64,000 nt of DNA from PALSA-612 sp963711315 (GTDB lineage: Bacteria > Actinomycetota > Thermoleophilia > Gaiellales > Gaiellaceae): the NCBI GenBank assembly GCA_963711315.1, contig CAVQDQ010000002.1:248001-312000 (forward strand). Direction: 5' to 3'. The notes under the pieces were generated by a model. It ran no database searches. It saw only the letters and a list, made by a program, of their open reading frames with translations, and was not told where the DNA came from. The stretch's first letter is position 1. Each line of letters begins with the position of its first letter. Shown here in pieces: positions 15,600 to 24,318 of this stretch. The position numbers and the translations under genes were made by a program.

Positions 15600-16751
15600 G
15601 TGAGTCGCTCCGTAATCGTCTCGGCCGTTCGCACGCCGTTCGGCAAGCTCGGCGGCGCACTCGCATGGAAGCAGGCCATCGAGCTCGGCGCTGTCGCCAT
15701 CCGGGCGGCGCTCGAACGCGTGAACGTCGAGGACGGTGACGTCGAGTACGTGATCATGGGCCAGGTGCTGCAGGGCGGCGCGGGCCAGGCGCCGGCGCGC
15801 CAGGCTGCGATCGGCGCGGGCCTCCCTATCGACGTTCCGGCCGACACGATCAACAAGGTCTGCGCATCGAGCATCCGTGCCGTCGAGATCGCGGATGCGA
15901 TGATCCGCGCCGGCGACCACGACGTGATCGTGGCCGGGGGCATGGAATCGATGTCGAACGCGCCGTACGCGGCGTCGAAGGCGCGCTTCGGCTACAAGCT
16001 CGGCGACGGCAAGCTCATCGATCTCATGGTGCACGACGGGCTCGTTTCGAGCTTCGACGGGCGCCACATGGTCGAACAGGCGTCGTTCGTGTCGCGCGAG
16101 CTCGGCATCTCCCGCGAGGATCAGGACGCCTGGGCGCTGCGATCGCAACAACGGGCGGCGGCGGCGATCGACGAGGGACGCTTCCGCGAGGAGATCGTTC
16201 CCGTGGGCGACGTCGACACCGACGAGGCGCCGCGGCGGGACACGTCGCTCGAGAAGCTCGCCGCACTGAAGCCCGTCTTCGACGAAGAGGGCACGACGAC
16301 AGCGGGCAACGCTCCGGGCGTAAACGACGGCGCCGGTGCGCTCGTCGTTACGAGCGAAGCGTTCGCGCGGGAGCGTGGCCTCGAAGTGCTGGCGACGATC
16401 GTCGGCAAAGCGTACGTCGCCGACGAGTTCGCGTACCTCGCCCGCACGCCGGCCGGCGCCGGCAACAAAGTGCTCCAGGAGGCCGGCAAGGCGATCGACG
16501 ATGTGAAGCGCGTGGAGGTGAACGAGGCGTTCTCCTCCGTCGCGGTGAACTCCGTACGGATGCTCGGAGCGGATCCCGAGACGGTGAACGTCAACGGCGG
16601 CGCTGTCGCGCTCGGCCATCCGATCGGCGCCTCGGGCGCGCGGATCCTCTCCACGCTCGTCTACGAGCTGCGCCGCTCGGGCGGCGGGCTCGGCCTCGCG
16701 GCCATCTGCTCAGGCGGCGGCCAGGGTGACGCGTTGCTGATCGAGGTCTGA
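15600..16751 (+). CDS. Thiolase (acetyl-CoA acetyltransferase)
   Basis: A 383-residue thiolase that cleaves or forms beta-ketoacyl-CoA. The nucleophile Cys88 lies in NKVCASS. The C-terminal catalytic motifs are NVNGGAVALGHPIGASGARI (His) and CSGGGQGDALL (second Cys). Length is normal. The GTG start gives SRSVIVSAVRTPFGK, the standard thiolase N-terminus. The 3-hydroxyacyl-CoA dehydrogenase starts 3 nt after the stop, so the two are co-transcribed and can perform the last two steps of beta-oxidation or, in reverse, C4 synthesis. The direction in vivo is not shown by the sequence. Confidence 0.95.
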   Translation: MSRSVIVSAVRTPFGKLGGALAWKQAIELGAVAIRAALERVNVEDGDVEYVIMGQVLQGGAGQAPARQAAIGAGLPIDVPADTINKVCASSIRAVEIADAMIRAGDHDVIVAGGMESMSNAPYAASKARFGYKLGDGKLIDLMVHDGLVSSFDGRHMVEQASFVSRELGISREDQDAWALRSQQRAAAAIDEGRFREEIVPVGDVDTDEAPRRDTSLEKLAALKPVFDEEGTTTAGNAPGVNDGAGALVVTSEAFARERGLEVLATIVGKAYVADEFAYLARTPAGAGNKVLQEAGKAIDDVKRVEVNEAFSSVAVNSVRMLGADPETVNVNGGAVALGHPIGASGARILSTLVYELRRSGGGLGLAAICSGGGQGDALLIEV

Positions 16752-16754
16752 CGC

Positions 16755-17588
16755 TTGCGCTTCGAGCACGTGCTCGTCGTGGGGGCAGGCCAGATGGGCG
16801 GCGGCATCGCTCAGGTGCTGGCGGCATCGGGTCGCCGGGTCTCGCTGCACGACGCGGCTCCGGGCGCGGTCGAGCGGGGCCTGGTGGCCATGCGACGCAG
16901 CCTGGAGAAGCTCGCAGAGAAGGGCGGGGCCGATCCGGACGAGGTGCTCGCCCGTGTCGAGCCCGTAGAGGGCATTGTCGAGGCGGAGCTGATGATCGAG
17001 GCGGTAGTCGAGGACGCCGGCGTCAAAGAGGAGATCTTCCGGGAGGCCGACAAGATCCTCCCGCGCAACGCAATCCTGGCGTCTAACACCTCTTCCATTC
17101 CGATTGCCATCCTCGCGGCCGCAACCGCGCGGCCGCCACAAGTAATAGGCATGCACTTCTTCAATCCGGTGCCCGTGATGTCGCTCGTCGAGGTGATCCG
17201 CGCGCCGGAGACATCGGACGAGACGGCAACCGCCATCGTCGAACTGGCGCGCGAGCTGGGCAAGACGCCTGCGGAGGCGAACGATTTCCCGGGCTTCGTT
17301 TCCAACCGCATCCTCATGCCGTACATCAACGAGGCCGCGTACGCGCTGCAGGACGGCGTCGCCGAGGCAGCGGCGATCGACACCATTGCGAAGCTTGGCT
17401 TCAACCATCCCATCGGCCCGCTCGCGCTCGCCGACCTGATCGGGCTCGACACGTGCGTCTCGATCATGGAGGTGCTGCACGAGGGGCTGGGAGACGACAA
17501 GTACGCGCCCTGCCCGCTGCTGCGCGAGCTCGTCGCGGAGGGGAAGCTCGGCCGGAAGTCGGGCGAGGGGTTCTACTCGTACGCATGA
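16755..17588 (+). CDS. 3-hydroxybutyryl-CoA dehydrogenase
   Basis: A 277-residue NAD(P)-dependent 3-hydroxyacyl-CoA dehydrogenase. N-terminal Rossmann motif VLVVGAGQMGGGIAQVLA; catalytic segment IGMHFFNPVPVMSLVEVI with the family His and Asn; C-terminal domain with FPGFVSNRILMPYINEA and GRKSGEGFYSYA at the end. The stand-alone size (no hydratase fusion) matches the short-chain enzyme of beta-oxidation or butanoyl metabolism. The TTG start at 16755 is 3 nt after the thiolase stop and gives the expected N-terminus LRFEHVLVVGAG. Confidence 0.93.
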   Translation: MRFEHVLVVGAGQMGGGIAQVLAASGRRVSLHDAAPGAVERGLVAMRRSLEKLAEKGGADPDEVLARVEPVEGIVEAELMIEAVVEDAGVKEEIFREADKILPRNAILASNTSSIPIAILAAATARPPQVIGMHFFNPVPVMSLVEVIRAPETSDETATAIVELARELGKTPAEANDFPGFVSNRILMPYINEAAYALQDGVAEAAAIDTIAKLGFNHPIGPLALADLIGLDTCVSIMEVLHEGLGDDKYAPCPLLRELVAEGKLGRKSGEGFYSYA

Positions 17589-17638
17589 GGGCAGCCCAGC
17601 CACCGCGATCGTGAGCGCGGCAGCCGCCGGCCAAGGGA

Positions 17639-17659
17639 CCGATGGGATGCGTCCATCGG
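17639..17659. promoter_or_regulatory. Palindrome, possible operator of the acyl-CoA dehydrogenase gene
   Basis: CCGATGG (17639-17645) and CCATCGG (17653-17659) form a perfect inverted repeat with a 7-nt centre. It ends 4 nt before the TATACT box at 17664, so it covers the place where a -35 would lie. This fits an operator for a dimeric repressor. A weak terminator for the upstream gene is the alternative, but no T run follows. Confidence 0.35.
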
Positions 17660-17663
17660 CTCA

Positions 17664-17669
17664 TATACT
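17664..17669 (+). promoter_or_regulatory. -10-like box TATACT
   Basis: TATACT lies 9 nt before the GTG at 17679, just downstream of the CCGATGG/CCATCGG palindrome. Confidence 0.4.
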
Positions 17670-17678
17670 CGCGCAGCC

Positions 17679-18819
17679 GTGGATTTCGAGCTGACGCCGG
17701 AGCAGCAGGAGATTCAGGCGCTCGCCCGCGAGCTGGCGGATGCCGAGATCGCGCCTCACGCGGCCGGCTGGGACCGCGAGCACCGCTTCCCTGAGGAGGT
17801 TTTCGCGAGGCTCGGCCGACGTCGGCTTGATGGGCGTGTGCGTGCCCGAGGAATACGGGGGCGCGGGCGCGGACTTTCTCTCGTACATCCTCGTGCTCGA
17901 GCAACTGTCCCGTGGCGATGCAGGCGTCGGCGTCACGGTGGCCGTTCACACGAGCGCCACCACGCTGCCGATCCTCGCCTGGGGCACGGAGGAGCAGAAG
18001 TCGCGGTTCGTGCCGCGGCTCGCCGGGGGCGAGACGATCGGGGCATTCGCCCTCTCGGAGCCGGACGTCGGCTCCGACGCGTCGCGCCTGCGCTGCGCCG
18101 CGACGCGTGACGGCGGCGAGTGGGTGATCTCCGGCCAGAAGCAATGGATCACGAACGCGAAGTACTCCGACACCGTGCTGCTCTTCGCACGCACGGATCC
18201 CGAGACGCCCGGCGCGCGCGGCATCTCGGCGTTCCTGCTCGGCGCGGAGCACGTGCAGGTGACTCGTGAGGAGGAAAAGCTCGGCCTCAACTCGTCGTCC
18301 ACGGGCGACCTCGTTCTCGACCAGGCCCGGGTGAGCGCTGACCGCATGCTCGGGGCCGAGGGTGAGGGGTTCGCGATCGCCATGTCGACGCTCGACGCCG
18401 GGCGGATCGGCATCGCCGCACAGGCCCTCGGTATCGCGCAGGCGGCGTACGACGTCGCTCGCGAGTACGCGCTGCAGCGCCACACGTTCGGTCAGCCGAT
18501 CGCTCGTCATCAGGCCGTCCAGTGGAAGCTCGTCGACATGGCGGTGGAGATCGAGGCCGCGCGCCTGCTCACCTACGAGGCTGCTTGGCGGAAGGAGCAG
18601 GGCTTGCCGCACGCGGCGGCGGGAGCGAAGGCGAAGCTCGCCGCGTCGGAGACGGCGCGGCGGCAAACGGCGGAGGCGATCCAGGTGCTCGGCGGCTACG
18701 GCTACACGAAGGAGTTCCCGGTCGAGCGCTACTACCGCGATGCGAAGGTGACCGAGATCTACGAGGGGACGAGCGAGATCCAGCGAATCGTCATCGCGCG
18801 GTCGATCCTGGGCGGCTAG
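17679..18819 (+). CDS. Acyl-CoA dehydrogenase, single frameshift
   Basis: FAD-dependent acyl-CoA dehydrogenase that passes electrons to ETF. The N-terminal part (FELTPEQQEIQALARELADA to EEVFARLG) is in one frame, and the rest (from DVGLMGVCVPEEYGG to the end) is one base later, so one extra base lies at about 17808-17822. Downstream everything is normal: FALSEPDVGSDASRL, ITNAKYSDTVLLFA, LNSSSTGDLVLDQARV, QVLGGYGYTKEFPVERYYRD, and the catalytic-Glu region TEIYEGTSEIQRIVIAR. The repaired length of about 380 residues is typical. Start: GTG at 17679. The end overlaps the convergent GNAT gene by 29 nt. Confidence 0.88.
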
Positions 18820-19243
18820 GCCACCACTCGTAGAGCGCGTCGGGCTCTTTCTCCATGTTCAGCGACCCGTCGGTGAGCTTCACCAGGCTGCAGCCGTGCC
18901 GCTCGTAGAAGCGGCGTGCGCCGTCGTTCTCCTGGAACACCCACAGCTGGAAGCCTGCGGGGCGCTGCGATTTCGCGTGGTCGAGCAGCGCCGTTCCGAT
19001 GCCGCGATTCTGTGTCTCCGGGTCGACGTAGAGATGATCGAGCATCGCCGCTCCGAGACCGCTGAAGCCGGTGATCCGGCCGGCATCTTCGGAGATCCAG
19101 ACCTCGTGCCGTCGCACGATCAAGCCACCCAGCCGGGGCCGGTCCTCATCCGTGATGCGGGGCAGGTACGTCATCAGGTCGCGTGCGCGCACGTAGATGT
19201 CACCGACCGGGTCAGCGTCCTCGGGAGTCGCGCGTCGGATCAC
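18791..19243 (-). CDS. GNAT-family N-acetyltransferase
   Basis: A 150-residue GNAT acetyltransferase. N-terminal IRRATPEDADPVGDIYVRAR; the acetyl-CoA-binding core LDHLYVDPETQNRGIGTALL, with the Q/R-x-x-G-x-G/A pattern given by QNRGIG; and the end FYERHGCSLVKLTDGSLN. The substrate is unknown. The GTG start at 19243 is only 17 bp from the divergent adenosyltransferase start. The C-terminus overlaps the acyl-CoA dehydrogenase end by 29 nt on the other strand. Confidence 0.85.
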   Translation of the reverse strand: MIRRATPEDADPVGDIYVRARDLMTYLPRITDEDRPRLGGLIVRRHEVWISEDAGRITGFSGLGAAMLDHLYVDPETQNRGIGTALLDHAKSQRPAGFQLWVFQENDGARRFYERHGCSLVKLTDGSLNMEKEPDALYEWWPSRPGSTAR

Positions 19244-19248
19244 CGGCG

Positions 19249-19255
19249 TACTCTA
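19249..19255. promoter_or_regulatory. Overlapping divergent -10 boxes in a 17-bp gap
   Basis: On the plus strand TACTCT (19249-19254) lies 6 nt before the GTG at 19261. On the minus strand TAGAGT (19255-19250) lies 6 nt before the GTG at 19243. The two boxes share five base pairs, so polymerase should be able to occupy only one direction at a time. Both genes would be leaderless. Confidence 0.42.
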
Positions 19256-19260
19256 GGCCC

Positions 19261-19818
19261 GTGCCGAGGAAGCGGGACGAGCCGGTGCGGCTGACGAAGA
19301 TCTACACCCGCGGCGGGGACGGGGGGCAGACAAGTCTCGGCGACGGGACGCGGGTGTCGAAGCTCGACCCGCGGGTAGTCGCGGGAGGCGACGTGGACGA
19401 GCTCAACTCGCTCGTCGGTTGGACGGCCGTCGTCGCCGATGGCGAGATCGGCGACGTGCTTGCTCGCGTCGAGAACGAGCTGTTCGATCTCGGCGCCGAC
19501 GTCACGGTCCCGCAGGGAGAGATGGGGCTCCGCGTGACGCAGGAGCAGGTCGACCGGCTCGAGGCCGACTGCGACCGCTTCAACGAAGCACTCCCCGAGC
19601 TCAATAGCTTCGTCCTTCCCGGTGGCACTGAGCTCGCGGCAAGGCTGTTCGTCGCCCGTGCGGTGTGCCGCCGCGCCGAGCGCGCCGTTCTGGCCGCCGA
19701 GGCGAGCGCGCTCGTCTGCGTCTATCTCAACCGGCTCTCCGACCTGCTCTTCATCCTCGCGCGGGCGGCGAATGCCTCGGCGGGCAAGCCCGAGACGCTC
19801 TGGAAGCCTGGGAAATAG
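19261..19818 (+). CDS. Cob(I)alamin adenosyltransferase, PduO/MMAB type
   Basis: A 185-residue ATP:cob(I)alamin adenosyltransferase that makes adenosylcobalamin. Motifs: KIYTRGGDGGQTSLGDG at the N-terminus (ATP-binding), VDELNSLVGW, and the C-terminal VARAVCRRAERAVLAAE with YLNRLSDLLFILARAAN. The product is the cofactor of methylmalonyl-CoA mutase, whose two subunits lie at 22027-23631 and 26665-27063; in several lineages this enzyme delivers the cofactor directly to the mutase. It starts with GTG at 19261, which has a -10-like box 6 nt upstream. Confidence 0.94.
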   Translation: MPRKRDEPVRLTKIYTRGGDGGQTSLGDGTRVSKLDPRVVAGGDVDELNSLVGWTAVVADGEIGDVLARVENELFDLGADVTVPQGEMGLRVTQEQVDRLEADCDRFNEALPELNSFVLPGGTELAARLFVARAVCRRAERAVLAAEASALVCVYLNRLSDLLFILARAANASAGKPETLWKPGK

Positions 19819-19841
19819 CCGTTGTCTCTGCCGGCTCGTTC

Positions 19842-20549
19842 GTGGCCGGCTACCTCGGGTCGATGCTCGGGCTCGTCCTCGGCACGTTACGGCTGCCGCT
19901 CGTCCTCCTCGTCTCCGGCGACGCGTCGACGGCGGCGGGGACGAACATCGCCATCAGCGCCGCCTCGGCAGCGACGGGCGGCATCCAGCACGCGCGGGCC
20001 GGGCGAGTCGACTGGCGTGTCGTTGCGTGGATGACGCCGCCGTCGGTGGCAGGCGCGCTCGTCGGAGGACTCTACGGCGACACGGTCCCCGAGTGGCTGC
20101 TCTTCGCGGCGATCGCTGCCGTCCTGATCTGGAACGGCGTCGACCTGCTCGCACGCCCGTTTCACGCCAAGCCACGCGAGCGACCGCGGCTCTTCTCGGC
20201 CGCCGCGTTCGGCGGCGCGATCGGACTGCTCGGCGGCGCGATCGGCGTCATCCTCGGCACGCTGCGCGTGCCGGCGCTCTTGCGCGGCGTAGGGATGACC
20301 GCCGTGCGCGTCGTGGGCACGAACCTCGTCGTCGGCTTCTTCCTGGGCGTCTTCGGCTTCCTCGGCCACGCCGTCCGCGGTGAAGTCGACTGGGCGTTCC
20401 TCGCAGCCGGCGTCGTCGGCGCCCTCCCGGGTGGCTGGCTGGGCGCGCAGATGACCGGCCGCTTCTCGGAGCTTGCGCTGCGCCGTGCGCTCGGTGTCAC
20501 GCTGCTCGTAGTGGGAGCTGCCTTCGTGGTCGAGGCCATCCTCCGATGA
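19842..20549 (+). CDS. TauE/SafE-type membrane permease
   Basis: A polytopic membrane protein of about 235 residues with roughly seven hydrophobic segments. It has two related halves that each carry a G-x-x-x-G-rich helix (GYLGSMLGLVLGTLRLPLV and GLLGGAIGVILGTLRVPALL), the internal duplication expected of TauE/SafE exporters, which move sulphonates or other organic anions. The start is uncertain: GTG 19842 is the first usual start in frame, but hydrophobic sequence continues upstream (IAVVSAGSF) into the end of the adenosyltransferase gene. The end overlaps the next ATG by 4 nt. Confidence 0.68.
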   Translation: MAGYLGSMLGLVLGTLRLPLVLLVSGDASTAAGTNIAISAASAATGGIQHARAGRVDWRVVAWMTPPSVAGALVGGLYGDTVPEWLLFAAIAAVLIWNGVDLLARPFHAKPRERPRLFSAAAFGGAIGLLGGAIGVILGTLRVPALLRGVGMTAVRVVGTNLVVGFFLGVFGFLGHAVRGEVDWAFLAAGVVGALPGGWLGAQMTGRFSELALRRALGVTLLVVGAAFVVEAILR

Positions 20550-21752
20550 CGATCGTGCGCTCGGGCGTCCTCCTCACCCTCGCCGTGGGGCTCGCGAACG
20601 TGCTCAACGCCGTCTTTCAGTTCTCGCTCGCGCGCATCCTCGGAGCCGGAGGAGTACGCCCTCGTGGCGGCGCTGTTCGCCGTCGTGATCGTCGGGGCCA
20701 TCCCTCCTCTTGCCTTCCAGGCGACTGCTGCGCGCGAAGTGTCCGCACGGCTGTCTCGCGGCGACGAGCACGGCGCCGGGGTCTTTCTGCACGGCATGGG
20801 TCGCTCGGTCAACGTTTGGGGGGGCGTGCTCGGCGTCGCTGCCATCGCAGCAGCTGCCATCGCAGCGCTGGCCGACATGGACGATCCGCTCTCGGTGGGA
20901 GCGACCGTCCTCACCGTCGCCGTCGCCCTGGCCATCCCCGTCGTGTGGGGCGGGTTGCAAGGTGCGGGGCGGTTCACGGAGCTCTCCGGCGCCCACGTGC
21001 TCTTCGCCGGGACGCGCCTCGCCGCGGGTCTGACGATTGCGCTGGCCGGCGGCAGCGTCGGCGCCGTGATGCTTGGAGTCGCCTGCGCAACGATGGTCAC
21101 GCTGCTCATCTCAGCACTACCGATCCGGTGGCTCTTCATAGCCGGTCGCGGCGCGGCCAGGCTACCGCTCGCCACGCGCGCGAACGCGGGCGCCGCGCTC
21201 GGCCTGACGGCGCTCTGGGCGCTCGCCTACGGCGACGTGCTCGTGGCTCGGCTTGCATTCTCGGGTGACGAGGCGGGTGCGTATGCCGCTGCCGCAGTCG
21301 CGTCGAAGGTGCTCTTGCTCGTGCCCATCGCGGCAACGACCGTCCTCTTTCCGCGCGTCGCCGTGCTCCACGACCGGGGCCGCGAGCGGCGTTACCTACT
21401 GGGTGGTCTCGGGGTCGTCGCAGCAGCCTCGGCACTGCTCACCGCCTTCGCTTGGGTCTTCGCCGAGCCGCTGATCGATCTGTTGTTCGGCTCCGACTAC
21501 GAGGCGGCCGACGCCTGGCTCGGCCCGCTCTGCCTCGCGATGGCGCTCTACGGGCTCGCCATCGTCTACCTGTACCACTTCCTCGCTCTGGGGCGAGAAC
21601 GCATTGCCGTTGTTCTCGCTGTGCTGCTGGCGGGCCAGATGGTTGCCTACGCGCTCTTCCACGATGAGCCGTCCCAGCTGATCGGCGTGCAGGTCGTATT
21701 CGGCGTTCTCGCTGTCGTCGCCTGCGAGACGTGGTATCACCTACGGCGATGA
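20546..21752 (+). CDS. Polysaccharide-type flippase (MOP superfamily), single frameshift
   Basis: An integral membrane protein of about 402 residues after repair, with around 12 hydrophobic segments. The first frame gives SGVLLTLAVGLANVLNAVFQ and ends at ARILGAG; near 20645-20655 the frame moves by one base and continues from EEYALVAALFAVVIVGAIP to the end. The pattern fits the Wzx/MATE-like oligosaccharide flippases that move lipid-linked sugars. Late segments include YAAAAVASKVLLLVPIAATT and LAMALYGLAIVYLYHFLALG. ATG 20546 overlaps the permease stop by 4 nt, and the gene ends in a 4-nt overlap with a coiled-coil gene. Confidence 0.72.
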
Positions 21753-22021
21753 GCGCCGAGCCCGAGAGGCAGGAGCTCCGCTACAGGCGGCTGGGCGGCG
21801 GCTACCACAGGGAGGACGTCGAGGAGTCGCTCCAGCAGCTGCTGACGACCGTGGGCACGGTGCAGGGCACGATCGACCTGCTGCGCCGTCGCACGGCTCA
21901 GGTCGAGGCCGAGCTCGCGACGGCAAGGGAAGAGCTCGCTGCATACCACGCGCGGGATGCCTGGCTGGAGGCCACCATCCGGCGGGCCGAAGAGATCCTC
22001 GCCCGCGCCGTCGCGGAATAG
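21749..22021 (+). CDS. Small coiled-coil protein, DivIVA-like
   Basis: A 90-residue soluble protein. After a short N-terminus (ELRYRRLGGGYHREDVEESL), the remainder is one continuous heptad-rich helix (QVEAELATAREELAAYHARD). The start resembles the DivIVA N-terminal fold, in which a Y/F-x-x-x-E-V-D segment precedes the coiled coil, but the match is weak. ATG 21749 overlaps the flippase stop by 4 nt, and the mutase gene follows after 5 nt. A scaffold or structural role is possible; no specific function is claimed. Confidence 0.6.
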   Translation: MSAEPERQELRYRRLGGGYHREDVEESLQQLLTTVGTVQGTIDLLRRRTAQVEAELATAREELAAYHARDAWLEATIRRAEEILARAVAE

Positions 22022-22026
22022 CTGCC

Positions 22027-23631
22027 ATGGCCATCACGGAATCGACAGGCGAGCTGCACACGACGATCTCCGGGCTGCCGCTCGAGCCCGTCTACACGCC
22101 CGAGACGACCCCGATCGACTACGACCGCGACCTGGGGATGCCCGGGGAGTACCCGTTCACCCGCGGCGTGTACCCGACGATGTACCGCGGTCGCCTGTGG
22201 ACGATGCGGCAATTCGCCGGCTTCGGCACGGCCGAGGAGACGAACGAGCGCTTCCGCTACCTCCTCGAGCACGGCCAGACGGGCCTTTCGACCGCCTTCG
22301 ACATGCCGACGCTCATGGGCTACGACTCGGACCACCCGCGCTCGCTCGGCGAGGTCGGCCGCGAAGGCGTGGCCATCGACTCGCTCGACGACATGGAGAC
22401 GCTCTTCGCGGGCATCCCGCTGGGGGAGGTCTCGACGTCGATGACGATCAACTCACCTGCGGCGATGCTGCTCGCCTTCTATGTCTGCGTGGGGGAGGAG
22501 CAGGGTGTCCCGCGCGACCAGCTCCGCGGCACGGTGCAGACCGACATCCTCAAGGAGTACATCGCGCAGAAGGAGTACATCTTCCCGCCGGAGCCCTCGA
22601 TGCGGCTCGTGGTGGACATGATCGAGTTCTGCTCGCAGGAGCTGCCGCGGATGCACCCGGTCTCCATCTCGGGCTACCACATCCGCGAGGCCGGCTCGAC
22701 GGCCGCGCAGGAGCTCGCGTTCACGCTGGCGGACGGCCTCGCCTACGTGGACGCGTGCCGCGAGCGCGGTCTCGACGTCGACGACTTCGCACCCCGCCTC
22801 TCGTTCTTCTTCAACGCGCACATGGACTTTTTCGAGGAGATCGCGAAATACCGCGCGGCACGACGCATCTGGGCCAGGGAGATGCGCGAGCGGCACGGCG
22901 CGAAGAACCCGCGCTCGTGGCTCATGCGCTTCCACTCGCAGACTGCCGGCGTCTCGCTGACGGCGCAACAGCCCGAGGTGAACATCGTGCGGACGGCGAT
23001 CGAGGCGCTTGCCGCCGTCCTCGGCGGCACGCAGTCGCTGCACACGAACTCGTTCGACGAGGCGCTCGCGCTGCCGACCGAGCACGCCGTGCGGATCGCG
23101 CTGCGGACGCAGCAGGTGATCGCGCATGAGACGGGCGTCGTCAACACGACGGATCCGCTCGGTGGATCGTGGTTCATCGAAGACCTCACGAACCGGCTGG
23201 AGGCGGAGGCGTACGGGTACTTCGACCGCATCGAGAAGCTGGGCGGCGTGATCGAGGCGATCAAGGAGAACTTCTTCCAGCGTGAGATCGCCGACGCGTC
23301 GTTCCGCTTCCAGTCCGAGGTGGAGGCGGGGGACCGCGTGATCGTGGGCGTCAACCGCTATCGGCTGGAGGACGAGGCGCCGCCGGAGATTCTCTCCATC
23401 GATCCAGCCCTGGAGGGAAAGCAGGTGGCGCGCGTCCAAGCGCTGCGCGCGCGCCGCGACTCGGCCGCCGTCGAGCAGCGACTCGCCCAGTTACGCGAGG
23501 CCGCCGGCCGTGAGGACGTCAACCTGATGCCGGTCATCATCGACTGCGCGCGCGATTACGTGACGATGGGAGAGATGTGCGACGCGCTGCGCGGGGTGTG
23601 GGGAATCTGGCGCGAGACGCCGGTCTTCTGA
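22027..23631 (+). CDS. Methylmalonyl-CoA mutase large (catalytic) subunit without B12 domain
   Basis: A 534-residue catalytic chain that converts (R)-methylmalonyl-CoA to succinyl-CoA in propionate and branched-chain catabolism. Features: PGEYPFTRGVYPTMYRGRLW at residues 39-58, FGTAEETNERFRYLLEHGQT, TAFDMPTLMGYDSD, the substrate-binding ISGYHIREAGSTAAQELAF, and LGGTQSLHTNSFDEALALPT with NTTDPLGGSWFIE. The protein ends after the TIM barrel, so the cobalamin domain is a separate gene (26665-27063), as in two-gene archaeal-type mutases. It lies in a plus-strand run that starts with the adenosyltransferase gene. The stop is 1 nt from the convergent gene. Confidence 0.95.
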   Translation: MAITESTGELHTTISGLPLEPVYTPETTPIDYDRDLGMPGEYPFTRGVYPTMYRGRLWTMRQFAGFGTAEETNERFRYLLEHGQTGLSTAFDMPTLMGYDSDHPRSLGEVGREGVAIDSLDDMETLFAGIPLGEVSTSMTINSPAAMLLAFYVCVGEEQGVPRDQLRGTVQTDILKEYIAQKEYIFPPEPSMRLVVDMIEFCSQELPRMHPVSISGYHIREAGSTAAQELAFTLADGLAYVDACRERGLDVDDFAPRLSFFFNAHMDFFEEIAKYRAARRIWAREMRERHGAKNPRSWLMRFHSQTAGVSLTAQQPEVNIVRTAIEALAAVLGGTQSLHTNSFDEALALPTEHAVRIALRTQQVIAHETGVVNTTDPLGGSWFIEDLTNRLEAEAYGYFDRIEKLGGVIEAIKENFFQREIADASFRFQSEVEAGDRVIVGVNRYRLEDEAPPEILSIDPALEGKQVARVQALRARRDSAAVEQRLAQLREAAGREDVNLMPVIIDCARDYVTMGEMCDALRGVWGIWRETPVF

Positions 23632-23632
23632 G

Positions 23633-24232
23633 CTAGCCCGCGCGCTGCGAGAGCATCCGCGACTTCCCCGTCACGTGGACGGTGAAGGCAACGGAGAACG
23701 GCCCGACAAGCTTTCGCGCCCCTTCTTTCACCTCGGGCAAGAACGGATTCGCTCCGGGCACGAGCTCGATGTTCGGGATCTCGAGCGTGTACGACGTCGT
23801 GTTGCAGCGGAAGTGCTTGTACCGCGTTTCCACCGCTCCAGGCTTTTCCGCGAAGTGCGCCTTTACCCCCTTGCCCAGGCCGGTGCACTTGACGGTGTCG
23901 ATGGACAGGCCGGCGTTCACCGTGTCGCGCGCCTTCGTGAAGCGGGTGATGTATGTGTCGTAGATCTGGGCGAGCCGAATCGCGCCAGGGTCCTTTTCCG
24001 ACTCCGCCTGTGCCGTGAGCAGGAGCGGCCGGAACTTCTTGAGCCAGGCATCGAGCTCGGCGTCGAGCGCCGCGCGGTCCGTCCCCGGCAGGGCGATCGT
24101 CGTCGAGTCCTGCAGCATGAACTGCGCCTTCGTCAGCGACCACGAATACGGCGTGTTGTGGGCGAAGGCCACCGCCGCCGACACCAGGAGGGCGCCGACG
24201 GAAACGAGCACTACGACGAGTGAGCGCTTCAT
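23633..24232 (-). CDS. Secreted hypothetical protein
   Basis: An exported protein of 199 residues with a signal peptide (LVVVLVSVGALLVSAAVAFA, then HNTPYSW). The mature part has two cysteines (VKCTGLG and FRCNTT) and an acidic helical centre. The segment SWSLTKAQFMLQDSTTIAL opens the mature protein, and a C-terminal strand region ends TGKSRMLSQRAG. No family was recognised. ATG 24232 is preferred over ATG 24247 because the latter lies inside a TATGCT box 10 nt upstream. It ends 1 nt from the mutase stop. Confidence 0.65.
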   Translation of the reverse strand: MKRSLVVVLVSVGALLVSAAVAFAHNTPYSWSLTKAQFMLQDSTTIALPGTDRAALDAELDAWLKKFRPLLLTAQAESEKDPGAIRLAQIYDTYITRFTKARDTVNAGLSIDTVKCTGLGKGVKAHFAEKPGAVETRYKHFRCNTTSYTLEIPNIELVPGANPFLPEVKEGARKLVGPFSVAFTVHVTGKSRMLSQRAG

Positions 24233-24242
24233 GTCGGCGCGC

Positions 24243-24248
24243 AGCATA
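24243..24248 (-). promoter_or_regulatory. -10-like box TATGCT
   Basis: TATGCT on the minus strand lies 10 nt before ATG 24232 of the secreted protein gene and argues against the alternative start at 24247. Confidence 0.3.
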
Positions 24249-24318
24249 TGGGAAATGCCGATGCTCTGTCTGTCGTACCCGCGACAAAACGAGCATCACG
24301 GTCGCGACGTTGGGTCGC

